Shown here piece after piece: positions 8,792 through 19,406 of a DNA stretch of 64,000 nt. The DNA comes from Pseudomonas viridiflava (GTDB taxonomy: Bacteria; Pseudomonadota; Gammaproteobacteria; Pseudomonadales; Pseudomonadaceae). Made by a program: the position numbers and the translations under genes. The notes under the pieces are model-generated. The model had not been told where the DNA came from, did no database searches, and saw only the letters and a program-made list of their open reading frames with translations. The stretch lies in assembly GCF_900580675.1 (NCBI RefSeq), contig NZ_UTBG01000154.1, positions 79,265-143,264 of the forward strand. Reading direction: 5' to 3'. Position 1 is the first letter of the stretch. Each line of letters begins with the position of its first letter.

Positions 8792-9556
8792 ATGAAAACA
8801 AGTATAGCCAGCGCCATAAAAAGCTTTCGCCCAGGCATCGCGCCCACGCTGGTGGTGCTGGTGTTGCTGCCCTTGATGGTGGGCCTGGGGTTCTGGCAGC
8901 TCGCGCGCGGGTATGAAAAACAGCTGCTGGTGGACAGCTATGCCGAGCGGCGCGCGGCGGAGCCGGTCAGCAGTGCGCAACTCAACGACATGGCTGACCC
9001 GGCATTCCGCCGTGTGCGTCTGCGCGGCCAGTTCGATGCCGAACACAGCGTTTTGCTCGACAACCGCATGCGTGACGGCAAGGCTGGCGTCGAGCTGCTG
9101 CAGCCCTTTCACGACCAGGCCAGCGGCCAGTGGCTGTTGCTCAATCGCGGCTGGCTGCCCTGGCCGGACCGGCGCACGCCGCCCGTGTTCAGCACCCCGC
9201 AACAACCCCTGAATCTCGACGCCTGGGTCTACGTAGCCCCCGGCGAAACCTTCCAGCTGCACGCCGACCCCACCAGCGCGCAATGGCCGCGTTTGCTCAC
9301 CGCCCTGCATCCCGCTGCATTGTGGGCTGAATTGGGCCGTACTGGTTTTGCCTACGAGCTGCGCGCCGAAGCCGGCCCTGGCACGTACGACACCACCTGG
9401 CCGATCGTCGCCATGGGCCCGGAAAAACACCTGGGCTACGCCGTGCAGTGGTTTGCCATGGCGTTGGCGCTGCTGGCGCTTTACCTCTACCTCGGCTGGC
9501 ACAACACAAAGGAGAAGCACCATGGGAGCGGCCATGAATCCACTCAACGTGTCTGA
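8792..9556 (+). CDS. SURF1 family oxidase assembly protein
   Basis: A 254-residue SURF1/Shy1 homologue that helps insert haem a into subunit I. It has the family layout of two membrane helices at the ends (residues about 16-35 and 212-235) around a periplasmic domain. Characteristic stretches are GFWQLARG, LLDNRMRDGKAG, LLLNRGWLPWP and the C-terminal HLGYAVQWFAMA. The ATG at 8792 was chosen because the family begins with the FRPGIAPTL helix right after it. Its last 35 bp overlap the next gene. Confidence 0.92.
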   Translation: MKTSIASAIKSFRPGIAPTLVVLVLLPLMVGLGFWQLARGYEKQLLVDSYAERRAAEPVSSAQLNDMADPAFRRVRLRGQFDAEHSVLLDNRMRDGKAGVELLQPFHDQASGQWLLLNRGWLPWPDRRTPPVFSTPQQPLNLDAWVYVAPGETFQLHADPTSAQWPRLLTALHPAALWAELGRTGFAYELRAEAGPGTYDTTWPIVAMGPEKHLGYAVQWFAMALALLALYLYLGWHNTKEKHHGSGHESTQRV

Positions 9557-10106
9557 GATGCCCGACCGCCGCAAAGGCCGCTGGCAACTGATCCTGATCC
9601 TGATGATGGTGATCGGCCCGATGGCGCTGGCCACCTTCATGTACAAACTGCAGTTCTGGGTGCCGGACAGCCGCAGCTACCATGGCGAGATGATCGGCAA
9701 CGGCCAGACCCGCGCCGACATCGGCGTGCAATCGGACGAAGATCGCTGGCAACTGCTGGTCACCGCCCCCACCGTCTGCGCCGCCGACTGCCAGCAATTG
9801 GTCTACCTGGCGCGCCAGCTGCAAATCAGCCTGGGCCGCGATGCATCCCGCGCCAGCCATGCCCTGGCCAGCGCACAGCCGGTGAGCACCGAATACGAGG
9901 CCAAGCTCAAGGCGGAGTACCCGCAACTGCAACGCTACCCCCTGGACCTGACGACCTTCACCAAGGACGCCGCCGCGCCGGGCGATGCGCAACTATGGAT
10001 CGTCGACCCCCACGGCAACCTGGTGTTGCGCTACGACGCCAGGGTCAAGGGCAAGGACCTGCTCAACGACCTGCGCCTGCTGCTGAAACTGTCGAACATC
10101 GGATAA
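9522..10106 (+). CDS. Membrane-anchored protein linked to oxidase assembly (PA0111-like)
   Basis: A 194-residue protein with one N-terminal membrane helix (about residues 25-45) and a periplasmic domain. The pair C-x3-C (CAADC) followed by QQLVYLARQL and the late LWIVDPHGNLVLRY resemble the thioredoxin-like Sco fold, although the canonical CxxxCP is replaced by CAADC. AAAGGAG 8 bp before ATG 9522 fixes the start, so it overlaps SURF1 by 35 bp and is translationally coupled. A redox or copper role is inferred from neighbours and the Cys pair. Confidence 0.75.
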   Translation: MGAAMNPLNVSEMPDRRKGRWQLILILMMVIGPMALATFMYKLQFWVPDSRSYHGEMIGNGQTRADIGVQSDEDRWQLLVTAPTVCAADCQQLVYLARQLQISLGRDASRASHALASAQPVSTEYEAKLKAEYPQLQRYPLDLTTFTKDAAAPGDAQLWIVDPHGNLVLRYDARVKGKDLLNDLRLLLKLSNIG

Positions 10107-10116
10107 GGGCACCGTC

Positions 10117-11196
10117 ATGGCCAAACCTGGATTCCGCCTCGCGTTGTTTGCCACCCTGCTGGCGCTGATCGTCGTGTTGCTCGGCGCCTACACGCGCCTG
10201 ACCCACGCCGGCCTCGGCTGCCCGGACTGGCCGGGTTGCTACGGCTTTATCAGCGTGCCGCAAAGCGAAGCCCAGTTGGCGCATGCCGAGCTGCATTTCC
10301 CCGACACACCGGTGGAGGCCGACAAGGGCTGGGCCGAGATGACCCATCGCTACTTCGCCGGCACCCTGGGTTTACTGATTGTGTTGCTGGCGGCGCGTTC
10401 GTGGCGCCATCGACGGGACCCTGGCCAGCCGGTGAAATTGCCGCTGTTTGTGTTGGCGGTGGTGGTTGCCCAAGCGGCATTTGGCATGTGGACGGTGACC
10501 TTGAAGCTGTGGCCGCAGGTGGTAACGGGGCACTTGCTGGGCGGCTTTGCGACCTTGAGCCTGTTGTTCCTGCTGACCCTGCGCCTGTCCGGCGTGCTGC
10601 CCGCGTTGATCGTGCCCAAGCGTCTGCAGTATTGGGCGACCGCAGGGGTGGTGCTGGTGATCGGGCAGATTGCGCTGGGCGGCTGGGTCAGTTCCAACTA
10701 CGCCGCCGTGGCGTGTGTCGACTTGCCGACCTGCCATGGCGAGTGGTGGCCGGTCGCGGACTTTGCCAACGGCTTTCACCTGACCCAGCACATCGGCCCC
10801 AATTACCTTGGCGGGCAGCTCGACAGCGAGGCGCGCACGGCCATCCACCTGACCCACCGCGTTGGTGCGGTGGCCGTCACCCTGGTGCTGCTGGGCCTGG
10901 CCTGGCAACTGCGCGCGGTGGGTATGACGCGGCTCGCAGGCCTGCTGTTGATCGCGCTGGCGGTGCAAATCTGCCTGGGCGTGAGCAATGTGTATTTCGG
11001 CCTGCCGCTGCCGATTGCGGTCGGCCACAACGCAGGGGGCGCGGCGCTGCTGCTGACGCTGGTACTGGTCAATTACCACGCGCGCACCAGCCTGGTCCGG
11101 GTGCGCAACCAGCTGCCGTTCGGCTGGCGTTTTATCCCGCGCAAACACGTGTCGGGTCTCATCACCCTTAAAGGAGAGATGCCATGGCGACCTTGA
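10117..11196 (+). CDS. ctaA: Haem A synthase (CtaA/COX15)
   Basis: A 359-residue, eight-helix membrane monooxygenase that converts haem O to haem A. The paired conserved histidines of the family are visible in [31 protein letters not shown] and [11 protein letters not shown]. The loop after helix I contains [10 protein letters not shown], and there is a second Cys pair near CVDLPTCHG. It acts directly after haem O synthase, whose gene overlaps its 3' end by 13 bp. Confidence 0.95.
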   Translation: MAKPGFRLALFATLLALIVVLLGAYTRLTHAGLGCPDWPGCYGFISVPQSEAQLAHAELHFPDTPVEADKGWAEMTHRYFAGTLGLLIVLLAARSWRHRRDPGQPVKLPLFVLAVVVAQAAFGMWTVTLKLWPQVVTGHLLGGFATLSLLFLLTLRLSGVLPALIVPKRLQYWATAGVVLVIGQIALGGWVSSNYAAVACVDLPTCHGEWWPVADFANGFHLTQHIGPNYLGGQLDSEARTAIHLTHRVGAVAVTLVLLGLAWQLRAVGMTRLAGLLLIALAVQICLGVSNVYFGLPLPIAVGHNAGGAALLLTLVLVNYHARTSLVRVRNQLPFGWRFIPRKHVSGLITLKGEMPWRP

Positions 11197-12083
11197 TCGG
11201 CGCGCGTCACGATCAGGCGATCTGGCGCGATTACCTGGAGCTGACCAAGCCGAAAGTAGTGGTGCTGATGCTCATCACCTCGCTGGTCGGCATGTTCCTG
11301 GCCACCCGCGCCGGAGTCCCGTGGACGGTGTTGGTTTTCGGTAACCTGGGCATTGCCCTGTGTGCCGGTGGCGCGGCGGCGGTCAACCATGTAGTGGACC
11401 GGCGCATCGATGCGCTGATGGCGCGCACGCACAAGCGGCCGATGGCGGAAGGGCGGGTATCGCCGATTGCCGCATTGGCCTTTGCATTGTTTCTGGCTGT
11501 ATCGGGCTTGACCCTGTTGCTGACGTTCACCAATCCCCTGGCGGCTTGGCTGACCCTGGCGTCGTTGCTCGGTTATGCGGTGATCTACACCGGCTTCCTC
11601 AAGCGCGCGACTCCGCAAAATATCGTCATCGGCGGGCTTGCCGGTGCCGCGCCGCCGCTGCTGGGGTGGGTGGCGGTCACCGGGCATGTCAGCGCCGAGC
11701 CGCTGCTGCTGGTGCTGATCATCTTCGCCTGGACCCCGCCGCACTTCTGGGCGCTGGCCATTCACCGCAAGGAGGAATACGCCAAGGCCGATATCCCCAT
11801 GCTGCCGGTCACCCACGGCGAGCACTACACCAAGGTGCATATCCTGCTCTACACCTTCGCCCTGCTGGCGGTGAGCCTGATGCCCTACGTGATCCACATG
11901 AGCGGCCTGCTGTACCTGGCCTGCGCGCTGGTATTGGGCGGGCGCTTTCTGCAATGGGCCTGGGTGCTGTACCGTGGCACCCAGCCGCACGCGGCGATAG
12001 ACACGTTCAAGTACTCTATCTGGTACTTGTTCCTGTTGTTTATCGCCCTGCTCGTAGACCACTACTTACTGTTGAACCTATGA
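11184..12083 (+). CDS. ctaB: Protohaem IX farnesyltransferase (haem O synthase)
   Basis: A 299-residue UbiA-superfamily prenyltransferase that farnesylates haem B to haem O for the aa3 oxidase. The prenyl-diphosphate motif [19 protein letters not shown] (N-x3-D-x3-D) and the haem-side [16 protein letters not shown] motif are present, with about nine membrane helices. AAAGGAGA precedes the ATG inside the end of ctaA. The stop codon overlaps the next start as ATGA, indicating translational coupling with the Sco gene. Confidence 0.96.
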   Translation: MATLIGARHDQAIWRDYLELTKPKVVVLMLITSLVGMFLATRAGVPWTVLVFGNLGIALCAGGAAAVNHVVDRRIDALMARTHKRPMAEGRVSPIAALAFALFLAVSGLTLLLTFTNPLAAWLTLASLLGYAVIYTGFLKRATPQNIVIGGLAGAAPPLLGWVAVTGHVSAEPLLLVLIIFAWTPPHFWALAIHRKEEYAKADIPMLPVTHGEHYTKVHILLYTFALLAVSLMPYVIHMSGLLYLACALVLGGRFLQWAWVLYRGTQPHAAIDTFKYSIWYLFLLFIALLVDHYLLLNL

Positions 12084-12715
12084 CTCGAACTCAAAAGACC
12101 GTTTTCATCCTGGTGGCCATCGTCGCGTTGATCATGGGCCTGACCGTCAACAAAGTGCTTTCGGGCAAAGGCCAGGGCGACCCTACCGCGCTGATCGACG
12201 CCGGCATCATCCTGTTGCCGCAGAGCCGCCAGCTGCCGCCGGTGACCATGACCGATCAGGAAGGCCGGCCGGTGGTGCTCAATGAGTTGAAAGGCAAGTG
12301 GAGCCTGCTGTTCTTCGGCTACACCTTTTGCCCGGACATCTGCCCCACCACCCTCGCCCAACTTCGCCAGATCAAGAGCGAGCTGCCCAAAGAGGCGGTG
12401 GACAAGCTGCAGGTGATCCTGGTCAGTGTCGACCCGAACCGCGACACCCCGGCCCAGCTCAAGCAATACCTGGGCTACTTCGACCCACAGTTCGAAGGCC
12501 TGACCGGCGCGAATGTGGACGATGTGCAAAAGGTCTCGAATGCGGTGAGCATCCCGTTCATCCCGGCCGACACGACAAAGCCGAACTACACCGTCGACCA
12601 TAGCGGCAACCTCGCGCTGATCGGCCCGGATGGCACGCAGCGCGGGTTTATCCGTGCGCCGCTGAACAACCAGAAGCTGGTGGCGCAGTTGCCGGGCTTG
12701 CTGCAGCGTAAGTAA
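12080..12715 (+). CDS. Sco1/SenC/PrrC family copper chaperone
   Basis: A 211-residue membrane-anchored thioredoxin-fold protein that inserts copper into the CuA site of subunit II. One N-terminal helix (about residues 8-23) is followed by the copper motif C84-P-D-I-C88 and the distal ligand H174 in TVDHSG. The start ATG overlaps the ctaB stop (ATGA). It is the last gene of the oxidase cluster, closed by a REP pair. Confidence 0.95.
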   Translation: MTRTQKTVFILVAIVALIMGLTVNKVLSGKGQGDPTALIDAGIILLPQSRQLPPVTMTDQEGRPVVLNELKGKWSLLFFGYTFCPDICPTTLAQLRQIKSELPKEAVDKLQVILVSVDPNRDTPAQLKQYLGYFDPQFEGLTGANVDDVQKVSNAVSIPFIPADTTKPNYTVDHSGNLALIGPDGTQRGFIRAPLNNQKLVAQLPGLLQRK

Positions 12716-12731
12716 CAGGCAACACATAACG

Positions 12732-12825
12732 AATGTGGGAGCGGGCTTGCTCGCGAAAGCGGAGTGTCAGTCGACTTATTAAGTGGCTGATCCACCGCCT
12801 TCGCGAGCAAGCCCGCTCCCACATT
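12732..12825. repeat. Inverted REP pair
   Basis: A 26-bp REP unit (12732-12757, core GTGGGAGCGGGCTTGC) and its perfect inverted copy (12800-12825) flank 42 bp and are followed by a T run. It lies between the converging senC and metQ and probably acts as terminator for both. Confidence 0.88.
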
Positions 12826-12859
12826 TTTTGATCTTCAGTGTTTTGGAGATCGAGTCAGA

Positions 12860-13630
12860 TCAGAACGCCGGCAGAATTGCGCCTTTGTACTTCTCGAGGA
12901 TGAACGCTTTCACTTCCGGGGTGTGCAGGGCTGCGACCAGCTTCTTCACCGCGTCCGAATCCTTGTTGTCGTCGCGAGTCACCAGGATGTTCACGTAAGG
13001 CGAGTCGTTGCCTTCGATCACCAGGGCGTCCTTGGACGGGTCCAGCTTGGCTTCCAGCGCGTAGTTGGTGTTGATCAGCGCCAGGTCGACCTGGGTCAGC
13101 ACGCGCGGCAGGGTGGCGGCTTCCAGTTCGCGGAACTTCAGGTTTTTCGGGTTGCCGGTGATGTCCTTGATGGTCGACAGGATGTCTGTCGGGTCCTTCA
13201 GGGTGATCAGGTTGTGCTTGGCCAGCAGCAGCAAGGCGCGGCCGCCGTTGGTGGCGTCGTTCGGGATCACCACGTTTGCGCCTTCCGGCAGGTCTTCCAG
13301 CTTCTTGAACTTGCTGGAGTAGGCGCCCAGGGGCTCCAGGTGTACACCGCCGACGCTCACCAAGTGAGTGCCCTTGGTTTTGTTGAACTCATCCAGGTAC
13401 GGCTGGTGCTGGAAGAAGTTCGCGTCCAGGCGCTTTTCAGCCACTTGTACGTTTGGCTGCACGTAGTCGGTGAAGACTTTGACCTGCAGGTCCACGCCTT
13501 CTTTGGCGAGGGCAGGTTTCACGAATTCGAGGATTTCCGCATGCGGCACCGGCGAGGCGGCGACCGTGATGGTGTCGGCGTGCGCGGAAAACGCAGCGAC
13601 GGCGGCGAAAGCAACCAGTAGTTTTTTCAT
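12860..13630 (-). CDS. metQ: Methionine-binding periplasmic protein
   Basis: A 256-residue NlpA/MetQ solute-binding protein of the D,L-methionine ABC importer. It has a Sec signal peptide (MKKLLVAFAAVAAFSAHA) and the family sequence ITVAASPVPHAEILEFVKP, then YLDEFN and the late ALINTNYALEA. There is no lipobox cysteine, so it appears to be soluble and not a lipoprotein as in E. coli. The frame extends upstream to 13654, but the Lys-Lys signal start at 13630 is the natural one. It is the last gene of metN-metI-metQ. Confidence 0.93.
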   Translation of the reverse strand: MKKLLVAFAAVAAFSAHADTITVAASPVPHAEILEFVKPALAKEGVDLQVKVFTDYVQPNVQVAEKRLDANFFQHQPYLDEFNKTKGTHLVSVGGVHLEPLGAYSSKFKKLEDLPEGANVVIPNDATNGGRALLLLAKHNLITLKDPTDILSTIKDITGNPKNLKFRELEAATLPRVLTQVDLALINTNYALEAKLDPSKDALVIEGNDSPYVNILVTRDDNKDSDAVKKLVAALHTPEVKAFILEKYKGAILPAF

Positions 13631-13679
13631 CCAACAAGCTCCATGTTCGGGCATCGCCGGCGGGGGCCGGCCATGGCCG

Positions 13680-14354
13680 TTATTTTCGAGAATAGTGCGT
13701 CACCAGCTTATCGCCGATGGTCTGCAGAATTTGTACCAGCACAATCAACATCACCACGGTGACGACCATGACGTCGTCCTGGAAACGCTGGTAGCCATAA
13801 CGGATCGCCAGGTCACCCAGCCCACCCGCACCCACCACACCCGCCATGGCGGTGTAGCCCACCAGCGCAATCGCGGTGACAGTGATTGCGGCAATAATGC
13901 CCGGTTTTGCTTCGGGCAGAAGCGCCTTGACGATGATCTGCCGAGTGGTGGCGCCCATGGCTTGGGTCGCTTCGATGATGCCGCGATCCACCTCGCGCAG
14001 GGCAGTTTCCACCAAGCGTGCAAAGAACGTCGAAGCGCCTACCACCAGCGGTGGAATCGCACCGGCCACGCCAAGCGAAGTGCCGGTGATGAAGATCGTC
14101 GTAGGGATCATCACAATCAGCAGGATGATAAACGGCAGAGAGCGTATGGCGTTGACGATGAAAGCCAGGATGCCATAGGTGGCTTTCTGCTCCAGCAACT
14201 GACGTGGGCTGAACAGAAACAGCAGTATGCCCAGCGGCAGGCCCACCAGCACGGTGAAAAACAGTGAGGTGCTGAGCATCAGCATGGTGTCGCCCGTGGC
14301 AACCCAGATATCAGCCCAGTCAACTTTGTCGAAGTAATGCAGTAAAACGTCCAT
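13680..14354 (-). CDS. metI: Methionine ABC transporter permease
   Basis: A 224-residue permease with five or more membrane helices. The cytoplasmic EAA coupling loop is visible (EATQAMGATTRQIIVKALLP). It forms the channel for methionine with the MetN ATPase. Its start shares one base with the metN stop (TAATG), so translation is coupled. The metQ gene follows after about 50 bp. Confidence 0.95.
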   Translation of the reverse strand: MDVLLHYFDKVDWADIWVATGDTMLMLSTSLFFTVLVGLPLGILLFLFSPRQLLEQKATYGILAFIVNAIRSLPFIILLIVMIPTTIFITGTSLGVAGAIPPLVVGASTFFARLVETALREVDRGIIEATQAMGATTRQIIVKALLPEAKPGIIAAITVTAIALVGYTAMAGVVGAGGLGDLAIRYGYQRFQDDVMVVTVVMLIVLVQILQTIGDKLVTHYSRK

Positions 14355-15361
14355 TAACGCAGGACCTCCATGTGCACATCGGCTGCGGTAAAGCGGGCAA
14401 ACGCCGCTTCCATGTCGCCGCCAGTGATGGCCAGGGTCAGTTGCCCGTAGGGGGTGTCTTTGATGTGGTCGATTCGACCGGCAAGGATGCTGTAGTCCAC
14501 CCCCGTTTCACGGGCGACGGTACCCAGCAAAGGCGCGTAGGTCGCTTCGCCCTGGAATGTCAGGCGCACGATGCGGCCCGGCACATGGGCAAACACATCG
14601 CGCTGCTCGCCTTCATCGACTTGCTCGGCTTCTTGCACGAAACGCTTGGTGGTCGGGTGCTGGGGGTGCAGGAACACATCGGCCACCGAGCCTTGCTCGA
14701 CGATTACACCGGCGTCCATCACGGCCACCTGGTCGCACACGCGGCGGATCACATCCATTTCGTGGGTGATCAGCACGATGGTCAGCTTCAACTCGCGGTT
14801 GATTTCGGCCAGCAATTTCAGCACCGAGGCGGTGGTCTGCGGGTCAAGGGCGCTGGTGGCTTCGTCGCACAGCAGGATCTTTGGCTTGGTCGCCAGGGCG
14901 CGGGCAATGCCGACGCGCTGCTTCTGGCCACCGGACAACTGCGCCGGATATTTCCTGGCGTGATCCGACAGGCCGACACGGGCGAGCAGTTCAGCCACGC
15001 GCAGGTCGATGTCCTTGCGCGACAGTTCGCCGGCCAGGGTCAGCGGCAGCGCGACGTTGTCGGCGACGGTCTTGGAGGCCAGCAGGTTGAAGTGTTGGAA
15101 AATCATTCCGACCTGCTGGCGGAAACGGCGCAGGCCGTTGGCGTCCAGCGCGGTGACTTCTTCACCGTCAACGTGGATCTGCCCACCGCTGGGTTGCTCC
15201 AGGCGGTTGATCAGACGCAGCAGGGTACTTTTTCCCGCACCGGAGTGGCCGATCAGGCCGAACACCTGGCCGTTTTCGACACGCAGGCTGGTGGGGTGCA
15301 GCGCGGGGATTTCCTTACCGGCGACGCGGTAGGTTTTATGGACGTTATGAAACTCGATCAC
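14354..15361 (-). CDS. metN: Methionine ABC transporter ATP-binding protein
   Basis: A 335-residue ATPase. Walker A is G38-H-S-G-A-G-K44-S-T46, the ABC signature is LSGGQKQR and Walker B is [15 protein letters not shown]-terminal NIL domain of about 80 residues (from about 260) would bind methionine and cause substrate trans-inhibition, as known for this family. It is the promoter-proximal gene of the leftward operon. No S-box-type riboswitch is evident in the 265 bp before it. Confidence 0.95.
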   Translation of the reverse strand: MIEFHNVHKTYRVAGKEIPALHPTSLRVENGQVFGLIGHSGAGKSTLLRLINRLEQPSGGQIHVDGEEVTALDANGLRRFRQQVGMIFQHFNLLASKTVADNVALPLTLAGELSRKDIDLRVAELLARVGLSDHARKYPAQLSGGQKQRVGIARALATKPKILLCDEATSALDPQTTASVLKLLAEINRELKLTIVLITHEMDVIRRVCDQVAVMDAGVIVEQGSVADVFLHPQHPTTKRFVQEAEQVDEGEQRDVFAHVPGRIVRLTFQGEATYAPLLGTVARETGVDYSILAGRIDHIKDTPYGQLTLAITGGDMEAAFARFTAADVHMEVLR

Positions 15362-15626
15362 GTAGCGAACCTTGTGGGGCGCATGGAAAAGGGATCAGCG
15401 GTTAGCCGGGCGCGCATTTTAGCCTGTCCGTATAGCGTTTCTTAGCATTTATTTCGCATTCAACCAGCGATTTGGCAATAACGCGATCAAAGGTCATAAA
15501 AAAGGAACGGTGCAAAACTGTGTCAGTCACTACTTAAGCAACTCGATTTCTCAGGTGCCGTGCCTGGGGTTTTGCTCAAACGAGCCGGGGACCGCTCTGG
15601 CCACTTTGAATAAGGAGTTTTGACTG

Positions 15627-17768
15627 ATGAGTACCAAGAAGCCAGCTACCCCGCCGAAGAGTGAACTCGCGGGCACCGACACCCTGGACCGTGGCAATAC
15701 CAACGCCAAGCTGCAGGCTCTGGAGGAATTCCGCTCCGATGCGACCGGCCAGGCGCTGCGCACCAATCAGGGCGTGAAGATTTCCGACAACCAGAACACC
15801 TTGAAAGTCGGCTCCCGTGGCCCGTCGCTGCTGGAAGACTTCATCATGCGTGAAAAAATCACGCACTTTGACCATGAGCGCATTCCCGAGCGCATCGTGC
15901 ATGCCCGTGGCACCGGCGCCCATGGCTATTTCCAGACCTATGAGAACCATTCGGCGCTGACCAAAGCCGGGTTCCTGCGTGATCCGGGGCATAAAACCCC
16001 AGTGTTCACACGATTTTCCACCGTGCAGGGCCCGCGCGGCTCCGGCGATACCGTGCGTGACGTGCGCGGCTTTGCTGTGAAGTTTTTCACCGACGAAGGC
16101 AACTTCGACTTGGTGGGCAACAACATGCCGGTATTTTTCATTCAGGACGCGATCAAGTTTCCTGACTTTGTGCACGCGGTAAAACCTGAGCCGCACAACG
16201 AAATCCCTACCGGCGGCTCGGCTCACGATACGTTCTGGGATTTTGTCTCGTTGCAGCCAGAGTCGGCGCACATGGTGATCTGGGCCATGTCCGACCGCGC
16301 AATTCCAAAAAGCCTGCGCAGCATGCAGGGTTTTGGCGTGCACACCTTCCGCCTGGTGAATGCCGAGGGTAAATCCAACTTCGTCAAATTCCACTGGCGC
16401 CCTACAGCCGGCACCTGTTCGCTGGTGTGGGACGAAGCGCAAAAGCTCGCCGGTAAAGATACCGACTACCACCGTCGTGATCTGTGGGAGTCCATTGAAA
16501 TGGGCGACTACCCGGAATGGGAACTGGGCGTGCAGGTGATTCCGGAAGACAAGGAGCATGCGTTCGACTTCGATATCCTCGACCCGACCAAGCTGATTCC
16601 TGAAGAGCTCGTGCCGATCACCCCGCTGGGCAAGATGGTGTTGAACCGCAACCCGGATAACTTCTTTGCCGAGGTCGAGCAAGTCGCGTTCTGCCCTGGC
16701 CATATCGTGCCGGGTATCGACTTCTCCAATGACCCGCTGCTGCAAGGTCGGTTGTTTTCCTACACCGACACGCAGATCAGCCGACTGGGCGGCCCGAACT
16801 TTCACCAGTTGCCGATCAACCAGCCGGTGACGCCGCTGCATAACAATCAGCGCGATGCCATGCACCGCAGCACCATCGACAAGGGGCGTGCGTCGTACGA
16901 ACCGAACTCGATTGATGGCGGTTGGCCGAAAGAAACGCCACCTGCCGCGCAGGATGGCGGTTTCGAGACGTATCCGGAGCGAATCGAGGCGCACAAAGTG
17001 CGTGAGCGCAGCGAGTCGTTCGGTGATCACTTCTCCCAGGCGCGCCTGTTCTTCCGCAGCATGAGCAAGCACGAGCAAGAGCACATCATTGCGGCTTACA
17101 GTTTTGAGTTGGGCAAGGTCGAGCGTGAGTATATTCGCGCGCGCCAGGTCAACGAGATCCTCGCCAACATTGACCTGGAACTGGCCAAGCGTGTGGCCCA
17201 GAACCTCGGGCTGCCAGCGCCGACCAAGGGCACCGTGCCAGAGCGTCAAACCCAGCCAGAGCGTTCACCTGCACTGAGCCAGGCGAATTTGCTGCCGGGC
17301 GATATCAAGACGCGCAAAGTGGCGATCCTCGCGGCCAATGGTGTGGACAGCGCGGCGATTGATGCGTTGAAAAAGGCGCTGGAAGCCGAAGGTGCCCACG
17401 CCAAGGTGCTCGGCCCGACGTCGGCGCCGGTCAAGACCGCGGACGGCAAGAGCTTGCCGGTGGACGCATCGATGGAGGGCATGCCTTCCATCGCGTTTGA
17501 TGCGGTGTTTGTGCCGGGCGGCAAGGAGTCGGTCAAGGCATTGAGTGGTGATGGCGTGGCGTTGCACTTCCTGCTGGAAGCGTACAAGCACTTGAAGGCG
17601 ATTACGGTTGCCCCGGATGCGAAGCCATTGCTGGACTTGCTCAAGCTGGAAGTTGACGCGGGCTTGATCGTGGGCGCGGATGCCAAGGCGTTCAAGGCGT
17701 TCTTTGCCGCGATCGGGCAACACCGGGTTTGGGATCGCGAGCCGAAGGCCAAGGCGATTCCGGCTTAA
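15627..17768 (+). CDS. katE: Large-subunit catalase HPII
   Basis: A 713-residue clade 2 catalase that destroys H2O2 in the cytoplasm. The catalytic distal His is H92 ([10 protein letters not shown]) with N165 in [13 protein letters not shown]. The proximal haem Tyr lies in [15 protein letters not shown]. After about residue 570 there is the C-terminal flavodoxin/DJ-1-like domain typical of HPII ([12 protein letters not shown], then [13 protein letters not shown]). AAGGAG lies upstream of the ATG. HPII enzymes are usually stationary-phase controlled, but I see no decisive RpoS promoter. Confidence 0.95.
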   Translation: MSTKKPATPPKSELAGTDTLDRGNTNAKLQALEEFRSDATGQALRTNQGVKISDNQNTLKVGSRGPSLLEDFIMREKITHFDHERIPERIVHARGTGAHGYFQTYENHSALTKAGFLRDPGHKTPVFTRFSTVQGPRGSGDTVRDVRGFAVKFFTDEGNFDLVGNNMPVFFIQDAIKFPDFVHAVKPEPHNEIPTGGSAHDTFWDFVSLQPESAHMVIWAMSDRAIPKSLRSMQGFGVHTFRLVNAEGKSNFVKFHWRPTAGTCSLVWDEAQKLAGKDTDYHRRDLWESIEMGDYPEWELGVQVIPEDKEHAFDFDILDPTKLIPEELVPITPLGKMVLNRNPDNFFAEVEQVAFCPGHIVPGIDFSNDPLLQGRLFSYTDTQISRLGGPNFHQLPINQPVTPLHNNQRDAMHRSTIDKGRASYEPNSIDGGWPKETPPAAQDGGFETYPERIEAHKVRERSESFGDHFSQARLFFRSMSKHEQEHIIAAYSFELGKVEREYIRARQVNEILANIDLELAKRVAQNLGLPAPTKGTVPERQTQPERSPALSQANLLPGDIKTRKVAILAANGVDSAAIDALKKALEAEGAHAKVLGPTSAPVKTADGKSLPVDASMEGMPSIAFDAVFVPGGKESVKALSGDGVALHFLLEAYKHLKAITVAPDAKPLLDLLKLEVDAGLIVGADAKAFKAFFAAIGQHRVWDREPKAKAIPA

Positions 17769-17789
17769 GCTTGGCTCTGTTAGACCGCT

Positions 17790-17855
17790 TTTGCGAGCAA
17801 GCCCGCTCCCACATTTGGAATGCATTTCAAATGTGGGAGCGGGCTTGCTCGCGAA
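17790..17855. repeat. Inverted REP pair
   Basis: Two full REP units (17790-17817 and 17828-17855) lie head to head with 10 bp between them, ending 6 bp from the stop of the converging lipoprotein gene. This is a probable bidirectional terminator for katE and the znu operon. Confidence 0.88.
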
Positions 17856-17860
17856 TGGCG

Positions 17861-18580
17861 TTACTCCGCCTTGCGCGGAATCAGTACAACCTGCGCCGGA
17901 ATATTCTTCAGAATCTGCCGGTGAATCTTCAGGTCATATTCCGAATCGATGCGTTTTACCCGTTTGGTCAGCAACGTGGCCAGCCATGGGTAATCCTGCG
18001 TGCGCGGCGCCTGGATGCTTACATCACACTGGTAATTCACCACGTCGGTAGCAATCGCATCCAATTGATGGCGAAGCTCGTCGATATTGGTGAGGTTCAA
18101 TGCCACGGTAGTGCTGGGGGCCGTTGGGTCGATGACCTTGGCCGCGGGCTTGGCTTCGGCGGCTTTCAAGGCAGCCTCGGCCTGGTCCAGCTCAGCCTTG
18201 CGGGCATGACTGATGGCGCTGTTCACGCCACCGGTCAGCGCCGGGGCCTTGGGCATCAACGCACGGGCGCGGCTCAGGGCCGTGGCGGCGGCATTTACGT
18301 CGCCTTTTTGCAGCACGATCTGGCTGCGCTGCAGGTAGGCTTCGGCCAATTGGCGCTGGTAGGGCTCCAGGGCCGGGTCGTTGGGCGACTGGGCCTGCAA
18401 CGCGGCGAGTTGGTCTTCGGCGGTAGCCAGTTCACTGCTGGCCAGGTTTTGCTCCAGCTGCGCGATGGCCGCAGCGCGTGCGTCCGGGGCCTGGGCGGCG
18501 GCGGGCGGTGTGCTTTGACAGGCGCCCAGCAGCAGGGAAAATGCGGCAAGGAGCAGATAACGGGAGTTGAACGGCTTCAT
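17861..18580 (-). CDS. Lipoprotein of the znu operon (PA5502-like)
   Basis: A 239-residue predicted lipoprotein. The signal peptide ends in the lipobox LLGAC with C21. Residues about 30-130 look like helical TPR-type hairpins (LEQNLASSELATAEDQLAAL, then LAEAYLQRSQIVLQKGD and ALSRARALMP). The C-terminal half (from about 150) is a separate domain ending in IPAQVVLIPRKAE. It lies 37 bp after znuB on the same strand, so it is probably cotranscribed with zinc uptake genes. A role in zinc-stress envelope function is inferred from position only. Confidence 0.8.
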   Translation of the reverse strand: MKPFNSRYLLLAAFSLLLGACQSTPPAAAQAPDARAAAIAQLEQNLASSELATAEDQLAALQAQSPNDPALEPYQRQLAEAYLQRSQIVLQKGDVNAAATALSRARALMPKAPALTGGVNSAISHARKAELDQAEAALKAAEAKPAAKVIDPTAPSTTVALNLTNIDELRHQLDAIATDVVNYQCDVSIQAPRTQDYPWLATLLTKRVKRIDSEYDLKIHRQILKNIPAQVVLIPRKAE

Positions 18581-18617
18581 TCCTGCGACTCTCTAATTGC
18601 GCAAAAAGCGAGCAAGT

Positions 18618-19406
18618 CTACACCCCTCGACGGGGCAGGACAAAACTCAGCAGAAACAGGGCGGCGGCCGTGACCACAATCGACGGCCCGGCCGGCGTGT
18701 CTTTGAACCAGGACAATGCCAGGCCCCCACACACTGCGAGCATCCCCAGCAGGCTGGCGCCGATCGCCATTTGCTCCGGTGAGCGTGCATGGCGCTGGGC
18801 GGCGGCGGCCGGAATGATCAGCAGCGACGTGATCAACAATACGCCGACAATCTTCATCGCGACAGCAATCACCACGGCGATCAACAGCATCAGGGCCATG
18901 CGCAGGGCCGGCACGGGCAGGCCTTCGACTGTGGCAAGTTCCTCGTGCACGGTGATTGCCAGCAGCGGGCGCCACAGGGCGACCAGCACGAGCAGCACCG
19001 CAGCGCTGCCGCCGAGGATCCATGAGAGGTCGGTGGGGCTGATCGCCAGCAGGTCGCCGAACAGGTAGGCCATCAGGTCGATACGCACTTCATGCATGAA
19101 GCTCAGCACTACCAGGCCCAGGGACAGCGTGCTCGGCGCCAGGATGCCCAGCAGCGTGTCGGAAGCCAGCGGCTGGCGCTGTTGCAGGGTCACCAGCAGT
19201 ACCGCCAGCAGCAGGCAGCCGACGGTGACGGCGACGGTCGGGCTTACATCCAGCAAGAAGCCCAAGGCCACGCCGAGCAACGCAGCGTGCGACAACGTGT
19301 CGCCAAAATATGCCATGCGCCGCCAGACCACGAACGAGCCCAACGGGCCCGCCACCAGTGCCAAAGCCAAGCCTGCCAGCAGGGCGTAGAGCAGAAAATC
19401 AGCCAT
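18618..19406 (-). CDS. znuB: Zinc ABC transporter permease
   Basis: A 262-residue permease of the ABC-3 family with about eight membrane helices. It forms the inner-membrane channel for Zn2+ delivered by ZnuA. Typical stretches are [25 protein letters not shown] and the late [18 protein letters not shown] 19406 lies within the end of znuC (8-bp overlap), so the two are translationally coupled. Confidence 0.95.
   Translation of the reverse strand: MADFLLYALLAGLALALVAGPLGSFVVWRRMAYFGDTLSHAALLGVALGFLLDVSPTVAVTVGCLLLAVLLVTLQQRQPLASDTLLGILAPSTLSLGLVVLSFMHEVRIDLMAYLFGDLLAISPTDLSWILGGSAAVLLVLVALWRPLLAITVHEELATVEGLPVPALRMALMLLIAVVIAVAMKIVGVLLITSLLIIPAAAAQRHARSPEQMAIGASLLGMLAVCGGLALSWFKDTPAGPSIVVTAAALFLLSFVLPRRGV

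Noticed and set aside
12732..12825. Repeated palindromes considered as a CRISPR or mobile element
   Set aside because: Units occur as single inverted pairs between genes across the window, with no regular spacers, cas genes or transposase. They are REP elements.
15362..15626. A methionine or SAM riboswitch before metN
   Set aside because: No conserved S-box-like helices or terminator/anti-terminator were found in the 265-bp leader region.
18295..18549. Small frames overlapping the znu lipoprotein gene
   Set aside because: They lie in other frames of a well-supported gene, without ribosome sites or domains.
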